DNA from: JAGUXG01 sp043798435
Lineage (GTDB): Bacteria > UBA9089 > UBA9088 > JAGUXG01
DNA: 19,905 nucleotides
Reading direction: 5' to 3'
NCBI GenBank assembly: GCA_043798435.1
Contig: JAZDOR010000202.1
Coordinates: 1-19,905, forward strand
In this document: positions 1 through 6,611 of the stretch, piece by piece
Numbering within the stretch: the stretch's first letter is position 1
Layout: each line of letters starts with the position of its first letter
The notes under the pieces: generated by a model
What the model was told of the DNA's origin: nothing
What the model saw: the letters and a program-made list of their open reading frames with translations, nothing else
Databases searched by the model: none
Made by a program: the position numbers and the translations under genes

Positions 1-58
1 ACACTGATTTTCACTGATAAAATGTAAAAATTATCTGTGTTCATCTGTGTCTATCAGT
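1..58. repeat. Stuttering-word hairpin repeat
   Basis: The right arm reiterates a word of the type ATCTGTGT / CATCTGTGT / CTATCAGTGT at roughly 28-58, and the left arm (1-21) carries the complementary word ACACTGAT followed by CACTGAT, so the element can fold into a hairpin. It lies downstream of the Tat-lipoprotein gene. From here to 223 the sequence is AT-rich and shows no gene. Confidence 0.6.
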
Positions 59-223
59 GTCTAAATATTTGATTTTTTATTTTTGATTTTTATCCTTAGC
101 TTACTCTTAATTTTTGGAAACCTGATTTATTTGGGTATAACACTTTATCCAACTGAAGGAAAAATGGAAAAACTATGTAAATAATGGCCTGAAGCCCTTG
201 TAGCCAAAACTGTTTATCTGAAG

Positions 224-670
224 CTAAAAGTAGCTGCGGTAGCTGTAGTAGGGGACGTAGTAGCTGCGGTAGCTGTTGTAGTAGCTGTAGTAGGGGACGT
301 AGTAGCTGTAGTAGCTGCTGTAGCTGCGGTAGCTGTAGTAGTAGCTAGAGTAGCTAATGTAGCTGGGCATGCAGATTAACTGGCCGCCGCCACCGCTGCA
401 GTAGAAGCTGTTGTAGCTATAGCTGCTGTAGCTGTTGTAGCTGTTGTAGCTATAGTATAAGCTATTGTAACTGTTGTAGAAGCTGTTGTAACCGGTACTG
501 TTGTAAGTGGGACTAAACTTACCAGTGCCAACAATCGCTGCGCAACCTGATATTAAAGGTGCAATAGTGAGGCTTGCCATGCCAAGAGCCAACCTTTTAA
601 TTGCTTCACGCCGGGTAATCTTTTTTTCCAGCTCTTCTGGGATATTATGAGTTTCACTTTTGTCTGCCAT
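224..670 (-). CDS. Tat-type lipoprotein with Tyr/Ser/Asn-rich repeat tail
   Basis: 148-aa protein of no recognised family. Residues 19-43 look like a twin-arginine signal with a lipobox: TRREAIKRLALG, a hydrophobic stretch, then LISGC with Cys43 as the lipidation site, so the product is probably folded before export and anchored in a membrane. From about residue 56 to the end it is almost only Tyr, Ser, Asn and Arg, in units such as YNSYNS and YYSYRS, interrupted by CSGGGGQLIC (91-100). The unit SYRSYYVPYYSY near the C-terminus is duplicated in DNA as well as protein. The start is well supported: GGGAGG lies 5 nt upstream of the ATG. The composition is unlike any neighbour. It could be a structural or adhesive surface protein, or a substrate for tyrosine modification; the sequence does not decide. 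Confidence 0.8.
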   Translation of the reverse strand: MADKSETHNIPEELEKKITRREAIKRLALGMASLTIAPLISGCAAIVGTGKFSPTYNSTGYNSFYNSYNSLYYSYNSYNSYSSYSYNSFYCSGGGGQLICMPSYISYSSYYYSYRSYSSYYSYYVPYYSYYNSYRSYYVPYYSYRSYF

Positions 671-718
671 ACATACCTCCCTTAGACATAAATGACGGTT
701 TTAAGTTTATACCTAAAT

Positions 719-1258
719 TTACCACCTTTTTGCAAGCCCGAAAGAAATCCTTATGGGGCTACCAAAATCTTCTGTCATAGTATATCCTTCCCTTTTCAAC
801 TCAGTCTTTATCTCTTCTTCATCAAAGATGGCGTAAAGAAGATCGAACTCAAGGCTTACATTTTTTCCAAATCTCCACTCAAAACCTAAGGAAGGGGCAA
901 GCCCTGAATAATCCTCATAAGTGCTTTCACTATAAGCATCCTTCTTTTTTTCCGCCAAAGCGACTACGCCATAGAAACAGCTCGCCCGCAATCTGAAAGC
1001 CTCATCAGGTTCATTCAAATATGCCCTTGCTCCAACAGCCCAATCTAAACCTGCCAGATCATAACCCAATCCCCCACTTATGGCCAAGTGGTTCTTCTCT
1101 ATCTCAAGATTTCCGCCCAATATTCCATAAGGAACCCCCAGACCTATGCTTATCTTATTTGGTCTCTCTTTTTCGGCATCAGCAGCCTGGGCAGACAAAG
1201 GAAATATCCATATCATTGCTCCCATTAATATTAAACTTCCAATAATTATCTTTTTCAT
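719..1258 (-). CDS. Predicted outer-membrane beta-barrel protein
   Basis: 179-aa protein with a Sec signal peptide (basic MKK, hydrophobic core, cleavage probably after AQA at about residue 25). The mature part alternates polar and hydrophobic residues in short strands typical of a small outer-membrane barrel (for example KISIGLGVPYG and HLAISGGLGYDL) and ends in an aromatic residue (GLAKRW), as terminal barrel strands often do. A GGAGGGGG ribosome-binding site lies about 11 nt before the ATG. It is the second of two similar small barrels lying in tandem 21 bp apart, so the two are probably cotranscribed. Specific function and family are not recognised; the barrel assignment is from composition and pattern only. 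Confidence 0.7.
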   Translation of the reverse strand: MKKIIIGSLILMGAMIWIFPLSAQAADAEKERPNKISIGLGVPYGILGGNLEIEKNHLAISGGLGYDLAGLDWAVGARAYLNEPDEAFRLRASCFYGVVALAEKKKDAYSESTYEDYSGLAPSLGFEWRFGKNVSLEFDLLYAIFDEEEIKTELKREGYTMTEDFGSPIRISFGLAKRW

Positions 1259-1279
1259 TTTTGATTTACCCCCTCCAAA

Positions 1280-1729
1280 CTAATAGGTAAAACCTAAATT
1301 AAGGACAAAATCTATTCTACTCTCATCTAAAGAGGTATTTTTATCCTTTAGATAAATGAATGCCATACCTATATCTGGTGATATGTTGAGATTTGGTTGG
1401 ACAAAGGATTTACTGCCAACACTGGTTCTTATAACCCAGCCTGAGTTTTTAGAGGAATCTCCATCAAAGGCTATATAGTCCACCCCTCCTGCTGCTAAAA
1501 GGATAACCCTGTCTTCGGAATTGAAACTATGGTAATACATAGGCCCTATTACAAAGCTATCCTTTCCAAACTGGGTCTTTATCTCTACAACATTCTTTTC
1601 ATCCATCCTATATTTTACACCCAACCCTGAATAGCTTACCCCTACTTCCCATCCCTTGCTCATATCCTGAGCAAAGATAGACAAAGGAATAAAGAGTAAG
1701 ATACCTGTTATTATCGCAGCCCTTCTCAT
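1280..1729 (-). CDS. Predicted small outer-membrane beta-barrel protein
   Basis: 149-aa protein with a signal peptide (MRRAAIITGILLFIPLSIFA, cleavage probably before QDM). The mature region has alternating strands (WEVGVSYSGLGVKYRM, SFVIGPMYYHSF) and ends in the barrel-like terminal strand DFVLNLGFTY with a C-terminal Tyr. The Shine-Dalgarno AAGGAGGTGG, 7 nt from the ATG, is the strongest in the window and suggests this is the first gene of the two-barrel unit. It resembles the downstream protein in size and layout, but clear sequence homology between the two cannot be shown by eye. No specific family is recognised. Confidence 0.7.
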   Translation of the reverse strand: MRRAAIITGILLFIPLSIFAQDMSKGWEVGVSYSGLGVKYRMDEKNVVEIKTQFGKDSFVIGPMYYHSFNSEDRVILLAAGGVDYIAFDGDSSKNSGWVIRTSVGSKSFVQPNLNISPDIGMAFIYLKDKNTSLDESRIDFVLNLGFTY

Positions 1730-1803
1730 ATCTTACCACCTCCTTAAAACAAAAAGCATCCCCATCGCACAGATTTATGTGACAAAGACGCTTTCTCCTC
1801 TTT

Positions 1804-1838
1804 CAATTCGCGATTCGCAATTAACGATTCACGATTAC
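1804..1838. repeat. Heptanucleotide stuttering repeat
   Basis: Five consecutive 7-base words, CAATTCG, CGATTCG, CAATTAA, CGATTCA, CGATTAC, fill the gap between two genes. The same vocabulary reappears at 15518-15597 and 15943-15968, so this is one dispersed family. Confidence 0.7.
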
Positions 1839-1862
1839 TCTCTCTCAACATAACACCTCAAT

Positions 1863-2288
1863 CTATAAAAGCCCTGTGGCTTTAAGGGCTTCAGTAAGCC
1901 TTGGCTCTTTCATAGCAAATTCTTTGAGAACCCTCTCAAGATTCTCCTCCCTTTTCTCTAATGCCTCTACCTTCCTTACCGCAGGGGCAAGGGCTGTTCT
2001 TCTATCCCATAAGACAAAGCTAATCAGGGCAAATATGCCTGCCAGGACCCCCAATATCATATTTTGTAGTCCATTTATCTGATTTTGTAGTCCATTTATC
2101 TGATTTTGAATACCATCTATCTGTTTTTGAAGACCCTTTTGGCCTTCCTCAACCTTTGTCTCAAGCCTGGCAATCCTTACATCCATGCTGTTCAGTTTAT
2201 CTAATATCTGTCTGTTGGTAACATCCTGACAAAAACCGCTGCTAATCAATCCAAGAACCAAGATACTGAAAAAACCTATCCTTTCCAC
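1863..2288 (-). CDS. Membrane-anchored coiled-coil protein
   Basis: 141-aa protein, function unknown. Residues 4-20 form an N-terminal hydrophobic segment (signal peptide ending near GFC, or a signal anchor). A coiled coil follows at about 22-76 with near-perfect heptads QNQINGL, then a transmembrane segment at about 77-95 (ILGVLAGIFALISFVLW) and a second charged helical region (about 100-135). The layout suggests a periplasmic coiled coil tethered to the inner membrane with a cytoplasmic tail. The start is GTG: the ATG 2 nt upstream is in another frame and meets a stop after four codons. The heptads are encoded by 21-bp tandem DNA repeats, so the coil length may vary between strains. Similar small proteins are common but poorly characterised. 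Confidence 0.65.
   Translation of the reverse strand: MERIGFFSILVLGLISSGFCQDVTNRQILDKLNSMDVRIARLETKVEEGQKGLQKQIDGIQNQINGLQNQINGLQNMILGVLAGIFALISFVLWDRRTALAPAVRKVEALEKREENLERVLKEFAMKEPRLTEALKATGLL
2061..2123. repeat. Three 21-bp tandem repeats in a coiled-coil gene
   Basis: Units at 2061, 2082 and 2103: the first two are identical and the third is diverged. Each 21-bp unit encodes exactly one coiled-coil heptad (QNQINGL type), so gain or loss of a unit keeps both reading frame and heptad phase. Confidence 0.85.
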
Positions 2289-2372
2289 ATCTTTATTTTA
2301 TTTTTTGCAAATTACCTTTGTCAAGATAATTCTTGCTTTGGAAATTGGGAAGAAAAGATTCTGCTCCCTCTG

Positions 2373-2398
2373 CTAATTTCAAATTTCTAATTTCAACT
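2373..2398. repeat. Heptanucleotide stuttering repeat
   Basis: Words CTAATTT, CAAATTT, CTAATTT, CAA in a row downstream of uvrB: a 7-base word reiterated with single changes. Low complexity makes it the weakest member of the set. Confidence 0.45.
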
Positions 2399-2412
2399 TT
2401 TTAACCGTAAGC

Positions 2413-2436
2413 TTTCAAACAAAAGTGAACCGTCCC
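2413..2436. repeat. Dispersed 24-bp repeat (copy 1)
   Basis: A 24-bp stretch beginning TTTCAAACAAAAGTGAAC and ending CGTCCC recurs at 13917-13940 with two mismatches. This copy begins 7 nt beyond the uvrB stop codon; the other lies inside or between two small ORFs. Confidence 0.7.
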
Positions 2437-2443
2437 AAGTTTT

Positions 2444-4402
2444 CTAAATCGCTGCCTTCCTCAACCCCTTCTTCAGCCTGAACAACTCATCCCTTAAATA
2501 TGCTGCCCTTTCATATTCTAAATTATTGGCTGCCTTCTTCATTTCTTCCTCAAGCTCTTCTATCGCATCAAAAGGGTCTCCTGTGATTTTATACTCTATC
2601 CTTGGCTCTCGTATCCTTGTTGTGGGAAGGTGCTCTGTCACCGGCTTTTCTATGCCCTTTGGGGTTATATGATGCTCTCTGTTATAATCCTGCTGAATCT
2701 TTCTTCTTCTATCTGTCTCCTCGATAGCCCTTTTCATAGAACCGGTTATCTCTTCGGCATACATTATCACCTTGCCTGAGATATGCCTGGCACACCGACC
2801 AAAGACCTGGATAAGGGAGGTCTGAGAACGCAAGAATCCCTCCTTGTCTGCATCCAGTATAGCCACTAATGATACCTCTGGAAGGTCCAATCCCTCTCTT
2901 AATAGGTTTATCCCTACTAAGCAATCAAAAAGACCGAGCCTCAAATCCCTTAATATCTCAACCCTTTTTAGTGTGTCTATCTCAGAATGGAGGTAGCGAA
3001 CAGCCAAGCCTTCTTTGGAAAGATAGTCTGCCAGATCCTCAGCCATTCTTTTGGTTAGGGTGGTAACCAGGGTTCTTTCTTTCCTCTCTGCCCTCTGCTT
3101 TATCTCTTCTTTCAAATCCGGGATTTGTCCCTCTGTCTTTCGTAAGATTACCTCTGGGTCTATAAGCCCTGTGGGACGAATAATCTGCTGGACAACCTGC
3201 TGGCTCTTCTTTGTCTCATACTCGGCAGGTGTGGCTGAGAGATAGATTTTTTGTGAAGTGATTGCCCAAAATTCTTCTGCCTTCAGGGGTCTGTTGTCAT
3301 AGGCAGAGGGCAATCTAAAGCCATAGTCAATAAGGGATTTTTTTCTTGCCTTATCCCCTTCATACATTGCGTTTATCTGGGGTATGCTCACATGGGATTC
3401 ATCCATTACCATTAGAAAATCCTTGGGAAAGTAGTCTATCAAGGTGGTTGGTCTCTCCCCGATCTGTCTTTGCGACAAGTGTTTTGAGTAATTTTCTATG
3501 CCATGGCAGTATCCTGTTGCCTGAAGCATCTCCAAGTCCTGCCTTGTCCTCTCACCTATCCTTTGTGCTTCAAGGAGCTTTCCTTTCTCTAAAAACCATT
3601 TTTCCCTCTCAATAAGCTCTTCCTCTATTGACCCGATAGCATGTCTCAACCTCTTTCCATCAGCAATAAAGTGCTTTACAGGAAAGAGAATAAATCTATC
3701 AACAGGTGTCTTATCTTTTGTGATAGGGTTAACTATGGCTATTTTCTCTATTCTCTCGTCGAATAACTCTATCCTGATAGGTTTTTCTGTATGTGAGGGA
3801 AAGACCTCAATTGTATCCCCCTTTACCCTGAACTCACCCCTCTGGGGTTCTAAATCATTCCTTGAATACTGTAATCTTATTAACTCATATAAAAACCCTT
3901 CTCTGTCTATCTGGTCAGATCTATTCAAGGTAATGATAGAGCTTCGCCAATCCTCAGGTGAGCCAAGGCTATAAATACAGGAGACAGAAGCGACGATGAT
4001 AACATCAGACCTGCTCATCAGGGCAGATGTTGCCTCAAGCCTTAATCTGTCTATCTCCTTGTTTATGTTGCAGTCCTTCTCAATGTATGTGTCTGTCTGG
4101 GGGATATATGCCTCTGGCTGGTAATAGTCATAGAAGCTGACAAAGTAGCAGACAGCATTTTCAGGGAATAGGTCAGATAGCTCTGAATATAGCTGGGCTG
4201 CTAAGGTCTTGTTATGGGAGATGACTAAGGTAGGCTTGTTTATCTGCTCAATCACATTGGCTATGGTGAATGTCTTTCCAGAGCCTGTAACACCAAGTAA
4301 GACTTGGTCAGATAAGCCCATTCTCAGACCATTTACAAGCTGAGCTATCGCCTCTGGCTGGTCTCCTTTAGGCTTAAAGATGGTGTTTAGTTTGAAGTTC
4401 AT
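2444..4402 (-). CDS. uvrB: Excinuclease ABC subunit B (UvrB)
   Basis: 652 aa, full length for UvrB, the DNA-damage-verifying helicase-like subunit of nucleotide excision repair, which takes DNA from UvrA and recruits UvrC. Seen: Walker A GVTGSGKT (37-44), the beta-hairpin region with YDYYQPEAYIPQTDTYIEKD (91-110), DESH Walker B (334-337), the family block YGFRLPSAYDNRPL (360-373), helicase motif VI QVFGRCARH (532-540), and a C-terminal UVR coiled coil (about 613-648) for UvrC contact. Motif VI departs from the usual QTIGRAARN, but both arginines remain. The ATG overlaps the stop of the upstream zinc-ribbon gene as ATGA, so it is translationally coupled and is the last gene of the operon starting at 5915. 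A 94%-identical piece of a second uvrB lies at 6612-6938. Confidence 0.97.
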   Translation of the reverse strand: MNFKLNTIFKPKGDQPEAIAQLVNGLRMGLSDQVLLGVTGSGKTFTIANVIEQINKPTLVISHNKTLAAQLYSELSDLFPENAVCYFVSFYDYYQPEAYIPQTDTYIEKDCNINKEIDRLRLEATSALMSRSDVIIVASVSCIYSLGSPEDWRSSIITLNRSDQIDREGFLYELIRLQYSRNDLEPQRGEFRVKGDTIEVFPSHTEKPIRIELFDERIEKIAIVNPITKDKTPVDRFILFPVKHFIADGKRLRHAIGSIEEELIEREKWFLEKGKLLEAQRIGERTRQDLEMLQATGYCHGIENYSKHLSQRQIGERPTTLIDYFPKDFLMVMDESHVSIPQINAMYEGDKARKKSLIDYGFRLPSAYDNRPLKAEEFWAITSQKIYLSATPAEYETKKSQQVVQQIIRPTGLIDPEVILRKTEGQIPDLKEEIKQRAERKERTLVTTLTKRMAEDLADYLSKEGLAVRYLHSEIDTLKRVEILRDLRLGLFDCLVGINLLREGLDLPEVSLVAILDADKEGFLRSQTSLIQVFGRCARHISGKVIMYAEEITGSMKRAIEETDRRRKIQQDYNREHHITPKGIEKPVTEHLPTTRIREPRIEYKITGDPFDAIEELEEEMKKAANNLEYERAAYLRDELFRLKKGLRKAAI

Positions 4403-4665
4403 CCTGCAACTTTTGATTCATTTATGAGTTCGTTTAGTTTTAATCTCCAGTAATCAGGATTATACCAAAAACAACCAAGACAACCTTTTTCATCATCGTT
4501 TCTGATTTTCGAATCCCACTTTGGTTCACCCTGAGTAAAATAATTAATGCCGATAAAGATGCCACGCTCTCCAGTTTTCTCGCAGTGTTCACAATAACGA
4601 CTCTTCCAAAGATTGTGTTGACGAGTTAGAAGCTGAAATTTATGGTGTAATTCTTCTTCCGACAT
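4399..4665 (-). CDS. Small zinc-ribbon-like protein of unknown function
   Basis: About 88 aa. Two CxxC knuckles are visible, CEHC and CLGC, about 35 residues apart, which suggests one bound zinc; the segment after the second is rich in aromatic residues (FWYNPDYWRLKLNELI). No family is recognised. The ATG at 4665 was chosen; an in-frame TTG at 4680 would add five residues and neither has a good ribosome-binding site. The stop codon overlaps the uvrB start (ATGA), and the gene sits between a HARE-HTH/nuclease-like gene and uvrB, so a DNA-related role is plausible by context only. Confidence 0.6.
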   Translation of the reverse strand: MSEEELHHKFQLLTRQHNLWKSRYCEHCEKTGERGIFIGINYFTQGEPKWDSKIRNDDEKGCLGCFWYNPDYWRLKLNELINESKVAG

Positions 4666-4718
4666 GTTTACATCATACAATTCGTCTTTTGACCAACGAA
4701 CTTGAGGGAACCATTAGA

Positions 4719-5444
4719 TTACAGTAAATCTCTTACCTTTGAATAGTTTAATAAGCTCTGATAATACTGTTCGACCTCTTCATATGTTCTAAACTGGCAG
4801 CGGTTGATAATCGACTCAAAAACTCTCTTTTTTATTTCTGTGTGGAATTTCTGTCTTCTTGCTTCAGGAGACACCACAAAAAATTTTGTTGTAAAATCCT
4901 GCAACTCACAAAATTTAATTAATGCATCTCTAAAGTCAGTTGAGTTTTCTACTTCGTATACGTAAGCAGGGAATTTTCTTTTATTAAACCAGATTACATC
5001 GATAAATTTAACACTCTGTTGAATAATATTTAGATAAGTAAATCCAGGGCATTCCTTAGTAGTTGCAATGAGACCAAGCGGTTTGCCATCAAATGTTTTA
5101 TTCTTATCGTAGGTGTATGTTTCGTATTGCTTAATCTCTCCAATTTCCAACAACATCCCTTGAATTCTTGCATGTTGATAGACGACCTTCTCTCTTTCTT
5201 TTTGGGGTTCTTCTTCTTTTTGAATTTTGTGTAGAAACTCTGTTATCGCATAGAGTCCTAAACCGATTCGGGTAAACCTGTTATCTCTTTGTACTCTTTC
5301 TTGAATTGTTTTAAAAGGTGTCTTACCGGTCAATACTCGATACTTAGGAAATTCTTTGTAGATATGCTGCAACGAAGCTAAATACCCATTATTCAGCATT
5401 ATTTGCTCGATAGCTTCACTAAAAGTTATTTCATAATTTGACAT
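4719..5444 (-). CDS. HARE-HTH protein with PD-(D/E)xK nuclease-like domain
   Basis: 241 aa from the ATG at 5444. The N-terminal part (about 5-68) fits the HARE-HTH winged helix found in restriction enzymes, RNA polymerase delta subunit and ASXL proteins: AIEQIMLNNGYLASLQHIYK, then TGKTPFKTIQERVQRD and FTRIGLGLYAI. After a charged linker, the C-terminal part (about 90-235) has Asp149 in KFIDVIWF and EVENST at 164-169 after a strand (FPAYVYEVENST), a pattern seen in PD-(D/E)xK-type nucleases of restriction and defence proteins; a canonical lysine is not obvious, so catalysis is uncertain. An upstream in-frame ATG at 5477 overlaps the preceding gene; 5444 was preferred because it follows that gene's stop by 13 nt with a weak AGAGA site. 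It is the third gene of the leftward operon ending in uvrB. Confidence 0.7.
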   Translation of the reverse strand: MSNYEITFSEAIEQIMLNNGYLASLQHIYKEFPKYRVLTGKTPFKTIQERVQRDNRFTRIGLGLYAITEFLHKIQKEEEPQKEREKVVYQHARIQGMLLEIGEIKQYETYTYDKNKTFDGKPLGLIATTKECPGFTYLNIIQQSVKFIDVIWFNKRKFPAYVYEVENSTDFRDALIKFCELQDFTTKFFVVSPEARRQKFHTEIKKRVFESIINRCQFRTYEEVEQYYQSLLNYSKVRDLL

Positions 5445-5457
5445 TTTGATTCTCTGT

Positions 5458-5652
5458 TTAAAGTTTATTTTTGGCAATCGAAACAGCTTTGGTTAATGCA
5501 TAATCCACGACCTGAAGTTGGTCGTTATCCCCATCGCTAATTTTCATCTCAGTTTCCATATCAAAAAGAGATACGACTAACTTAGTTTCTAAATCTTTTC
5601 TTGATAGTGATGAAATCACTGTTGCTGCAATTATAATTCTATAGTTTTCCAT
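5458..5652 (-). CDS. Small conserved-looking protein, unknown
   Basis: 64 aa, not recognised. It starts MENYRIIIAATVISSL and continues with a charged helix and an acidic loop (EMKISDGDNDQ). A good ribosome-binding site (AGAGGA, about 8 nt from the ATG) and close spacing to both neighbours (20 bp before, 13 nt after) support it as a real operon gene. Its size and position before a nuclease-like gene would fit an immunity or antitoxin-like partner, but nothing in the sequence proves this. Confidence 0.55.
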   Translation of the reverse strand: MENYRIIIAATVISSLSRKDLETKLVVSLFDMETEMKISDGDNDQLQVVDYALTKAVSIAKNKL

Positions 5653-5672
5653 ATGTTAATCCTCTTTGGCTT

Positions 5673-5915
5673 TCAATTACTTATTGTGTCGCCATTAGAA
5701 TCAATATTTAGCAATCCAATTTTATCTGATTTTGTGTTAGCTAACTGCTGTTTTAGATATAATACGCTACTTCTCAATAATGAAAGAGACTTTTCTCCTT
5801 TCAGTTTTAGAATCATCTCCAAAATTCTTGACTTGTTGACAATCATAATCTTATTGGTTGGTATAAATGCAGGTTTATTGAATACGGTTGAACGCTGTTG
5901 TGTATTGGTTTGCAT
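5673..5915 (-). CDS. Small protein, first gene of the uvrB operon, unknown
   Basis: 80 aa, not recognised. It has a polar N-terminus and a probable helical middle (ILEMILKLKGEKSLSLLRSS) with no cysteines or membrane segment. It is supported as a gene by GGAGG 9 nt before the ATG and by a good promoter (TATAAT at 5947-5952, reverse strand) about 25-30 nt further upstream. It is first in a four-gene run of small and nuclease-like genes that ends in uvrB. Confidence 0.6.
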   Translation of the reverse strand: MQTNTQQRSTVFNKPAFIPTNKIMIVNKSRILEMILKLKGEKSLSLLRSSVLYLKQQLANTKSDKIGLLNIDSNGDTISN

Positions 5916-5946
5916 GCCTTGTTTCCTCCATAAATAACTTAATGCA

Positions 5947-5976
5947 ATTATAACCTGATTTAAGGGAAGTTATCAA
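5947..5976 (-). promoter_or_regulatory. Leftward sigma70-type promoter of the uvrB operon
   Basis: On the minus strand TTGATA (5971-5976) is followed after 18 nt by TATAAT (5947-5952). Transcription would begin near 5940, giving a short leader before the GGAGG and ATG of the 80-aa gene. The -35 box is half of an inverted repeat shared with the rightward promoter. Confidence 0.65.
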
Positions 5977-5991
5977 ACAAAAACTTGATAA
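5970..5991. promoter_or_regulatory. Inverted repeat shared by divergent promoters, possible operator
   Basis: A perfect 7-bp inverted repeat, TTATCAA (5970-5976), 8-nt spacer, TTGATAA (5985-5991). The left half is the -35 of the leftward operon and the right half the -35 of the rightward antitoxin gene. A repressor such as the antitoxin could bind here and control both directions; this is inference from position. Confidence 0.5.
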
Positions 5992-6012
5992 ATCCTCTCC
6001 ACATTATATAAG
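5985..6012 (+). promoter_or_regulatory. Possible rightward promoter of the toxin-antitoxin unit
   Basis: TTGATA (5985-5990), 16-nt spacer, TATAAG (6007-6012). The antitoxin ATG is only 9 nt beyond the -10 box and has no Shine-Dalgarno, so the transcript would be leaderless or nearly so. The -10 match is imperfect. Confidence 0.4.
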
Positions 6013-6020
6013 ATAATCAG

Positions 6021-6260
6021 ATGATTACAGTTACCACTCAAAGGATAAACCCTCAAAAAATTCTTCTTAACAGAGGGGAGTTTGAAAAACTCATAGAGAA
6101 GGCAAGGATAGTTGAGCCTGTTGCTGTCAGGGAGATTAGAGACGATCTTTGCCTTGAAGGAATTATGAAACTGGTTGAAACCGATAAGGCATTTGAGTTT
6201 CTTCATAATCCTCAGGAAGACATCTATACTTTAGATGACCTTAAAGAACGGTATAGATGA
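6021..6260 (+). CDS. Putative antitoxin of a MazF/PemK-type module
   Basis: 79 aa, acidic, with the general build of a type II antitoxin: an N-terminal half that could bind DNA or oligomerise (VTTQRINPQKILLNRGEFEKL) and an acidic C-terminal tail (NPQEDIYTLDDLKERYR) of the kind that wraps a toxin. The exact antitoxin family is not recognised. Its stop overlaps the ATG of the following toxin remnant as ATGA, the usual antitoxin-first arrangement. It is the only intact plus-strand gene in the window and lies behind a possible promoter overlapping an inverted repeat. Because the toxin is frameshifted, the antitoxin may be an orphan. Confidence 0.6.
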   Translation: MITVTTQRINPQKILLNRGEFEKLIEKARIVEPVAVREIRDDLCLEGIMKLVETDKAFEFLHNPQEDIYTLDDLKERYR

Positions 6261-6593
6261 AGAAAGGAACTATTCTTCTCACCCCTTTTCCCTTTATCAG
6301 GCCATAAAATCCGACCTGCTGTGGTTATTTCAAGCTCAACCCGTAAAGGAGATGATGTCATTATTGCCTTTATCTCTTCTGTAGTTATGGAATTGGTTGA
6401 GACCGATCTTCTTATTAAAAGAGAATCTCCAGATTTCAAACAAACTGGATTAAAGACAAACTCCGTTATCAAACTGGATAAATTAGCCACCATAAGCAAA
6501 GATATTATTTTTGGGTCTTTGGGAAGTTTATCTGACCCCCTTATCAAGGAACTGGATAAAAGATTAAAGATTGCTTTGGACTTGAGCAGCTAA
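6257..6593 (+). pseudogene. Frameshifted MazF/PemK-like toxin
   Basis: The ATG at 6257 opens with MKKGTILLTPFPF, matching the N-terminus of MazF/PemK-type endoribonuclease toxins, then runs into TAA at 6305. The next frame continues the same protein without a gap in sense: SGHKIRPAVVISSSTRKGDD from 6297, then VIIAFISSVV and a C-terminal part ending LDKRLKIALDLSS. The break falls between FPF and SGHKIRP, where intact relatives usually have a few more residues (TDL-like), so a short deletion is likely. Both parts are otherwise well preserved, which suggests a recent loss, or a sequencing error to be excluded. Toxins of this family cleave mRNA at short sequences. Confidence 0.75.
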
Positions 6594-6611
6594 AAATATT
6601 TTGCAACTATT

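Noticed and set aside
2709..2924. Frameshift in uvrB, because another frame is open beside the altered motif VI
   Set aside because: The main frame carries all downstream motifs (NLLREGLDLPEV, GR-AR, UVR domain) without a break; the other frame is a shadow.
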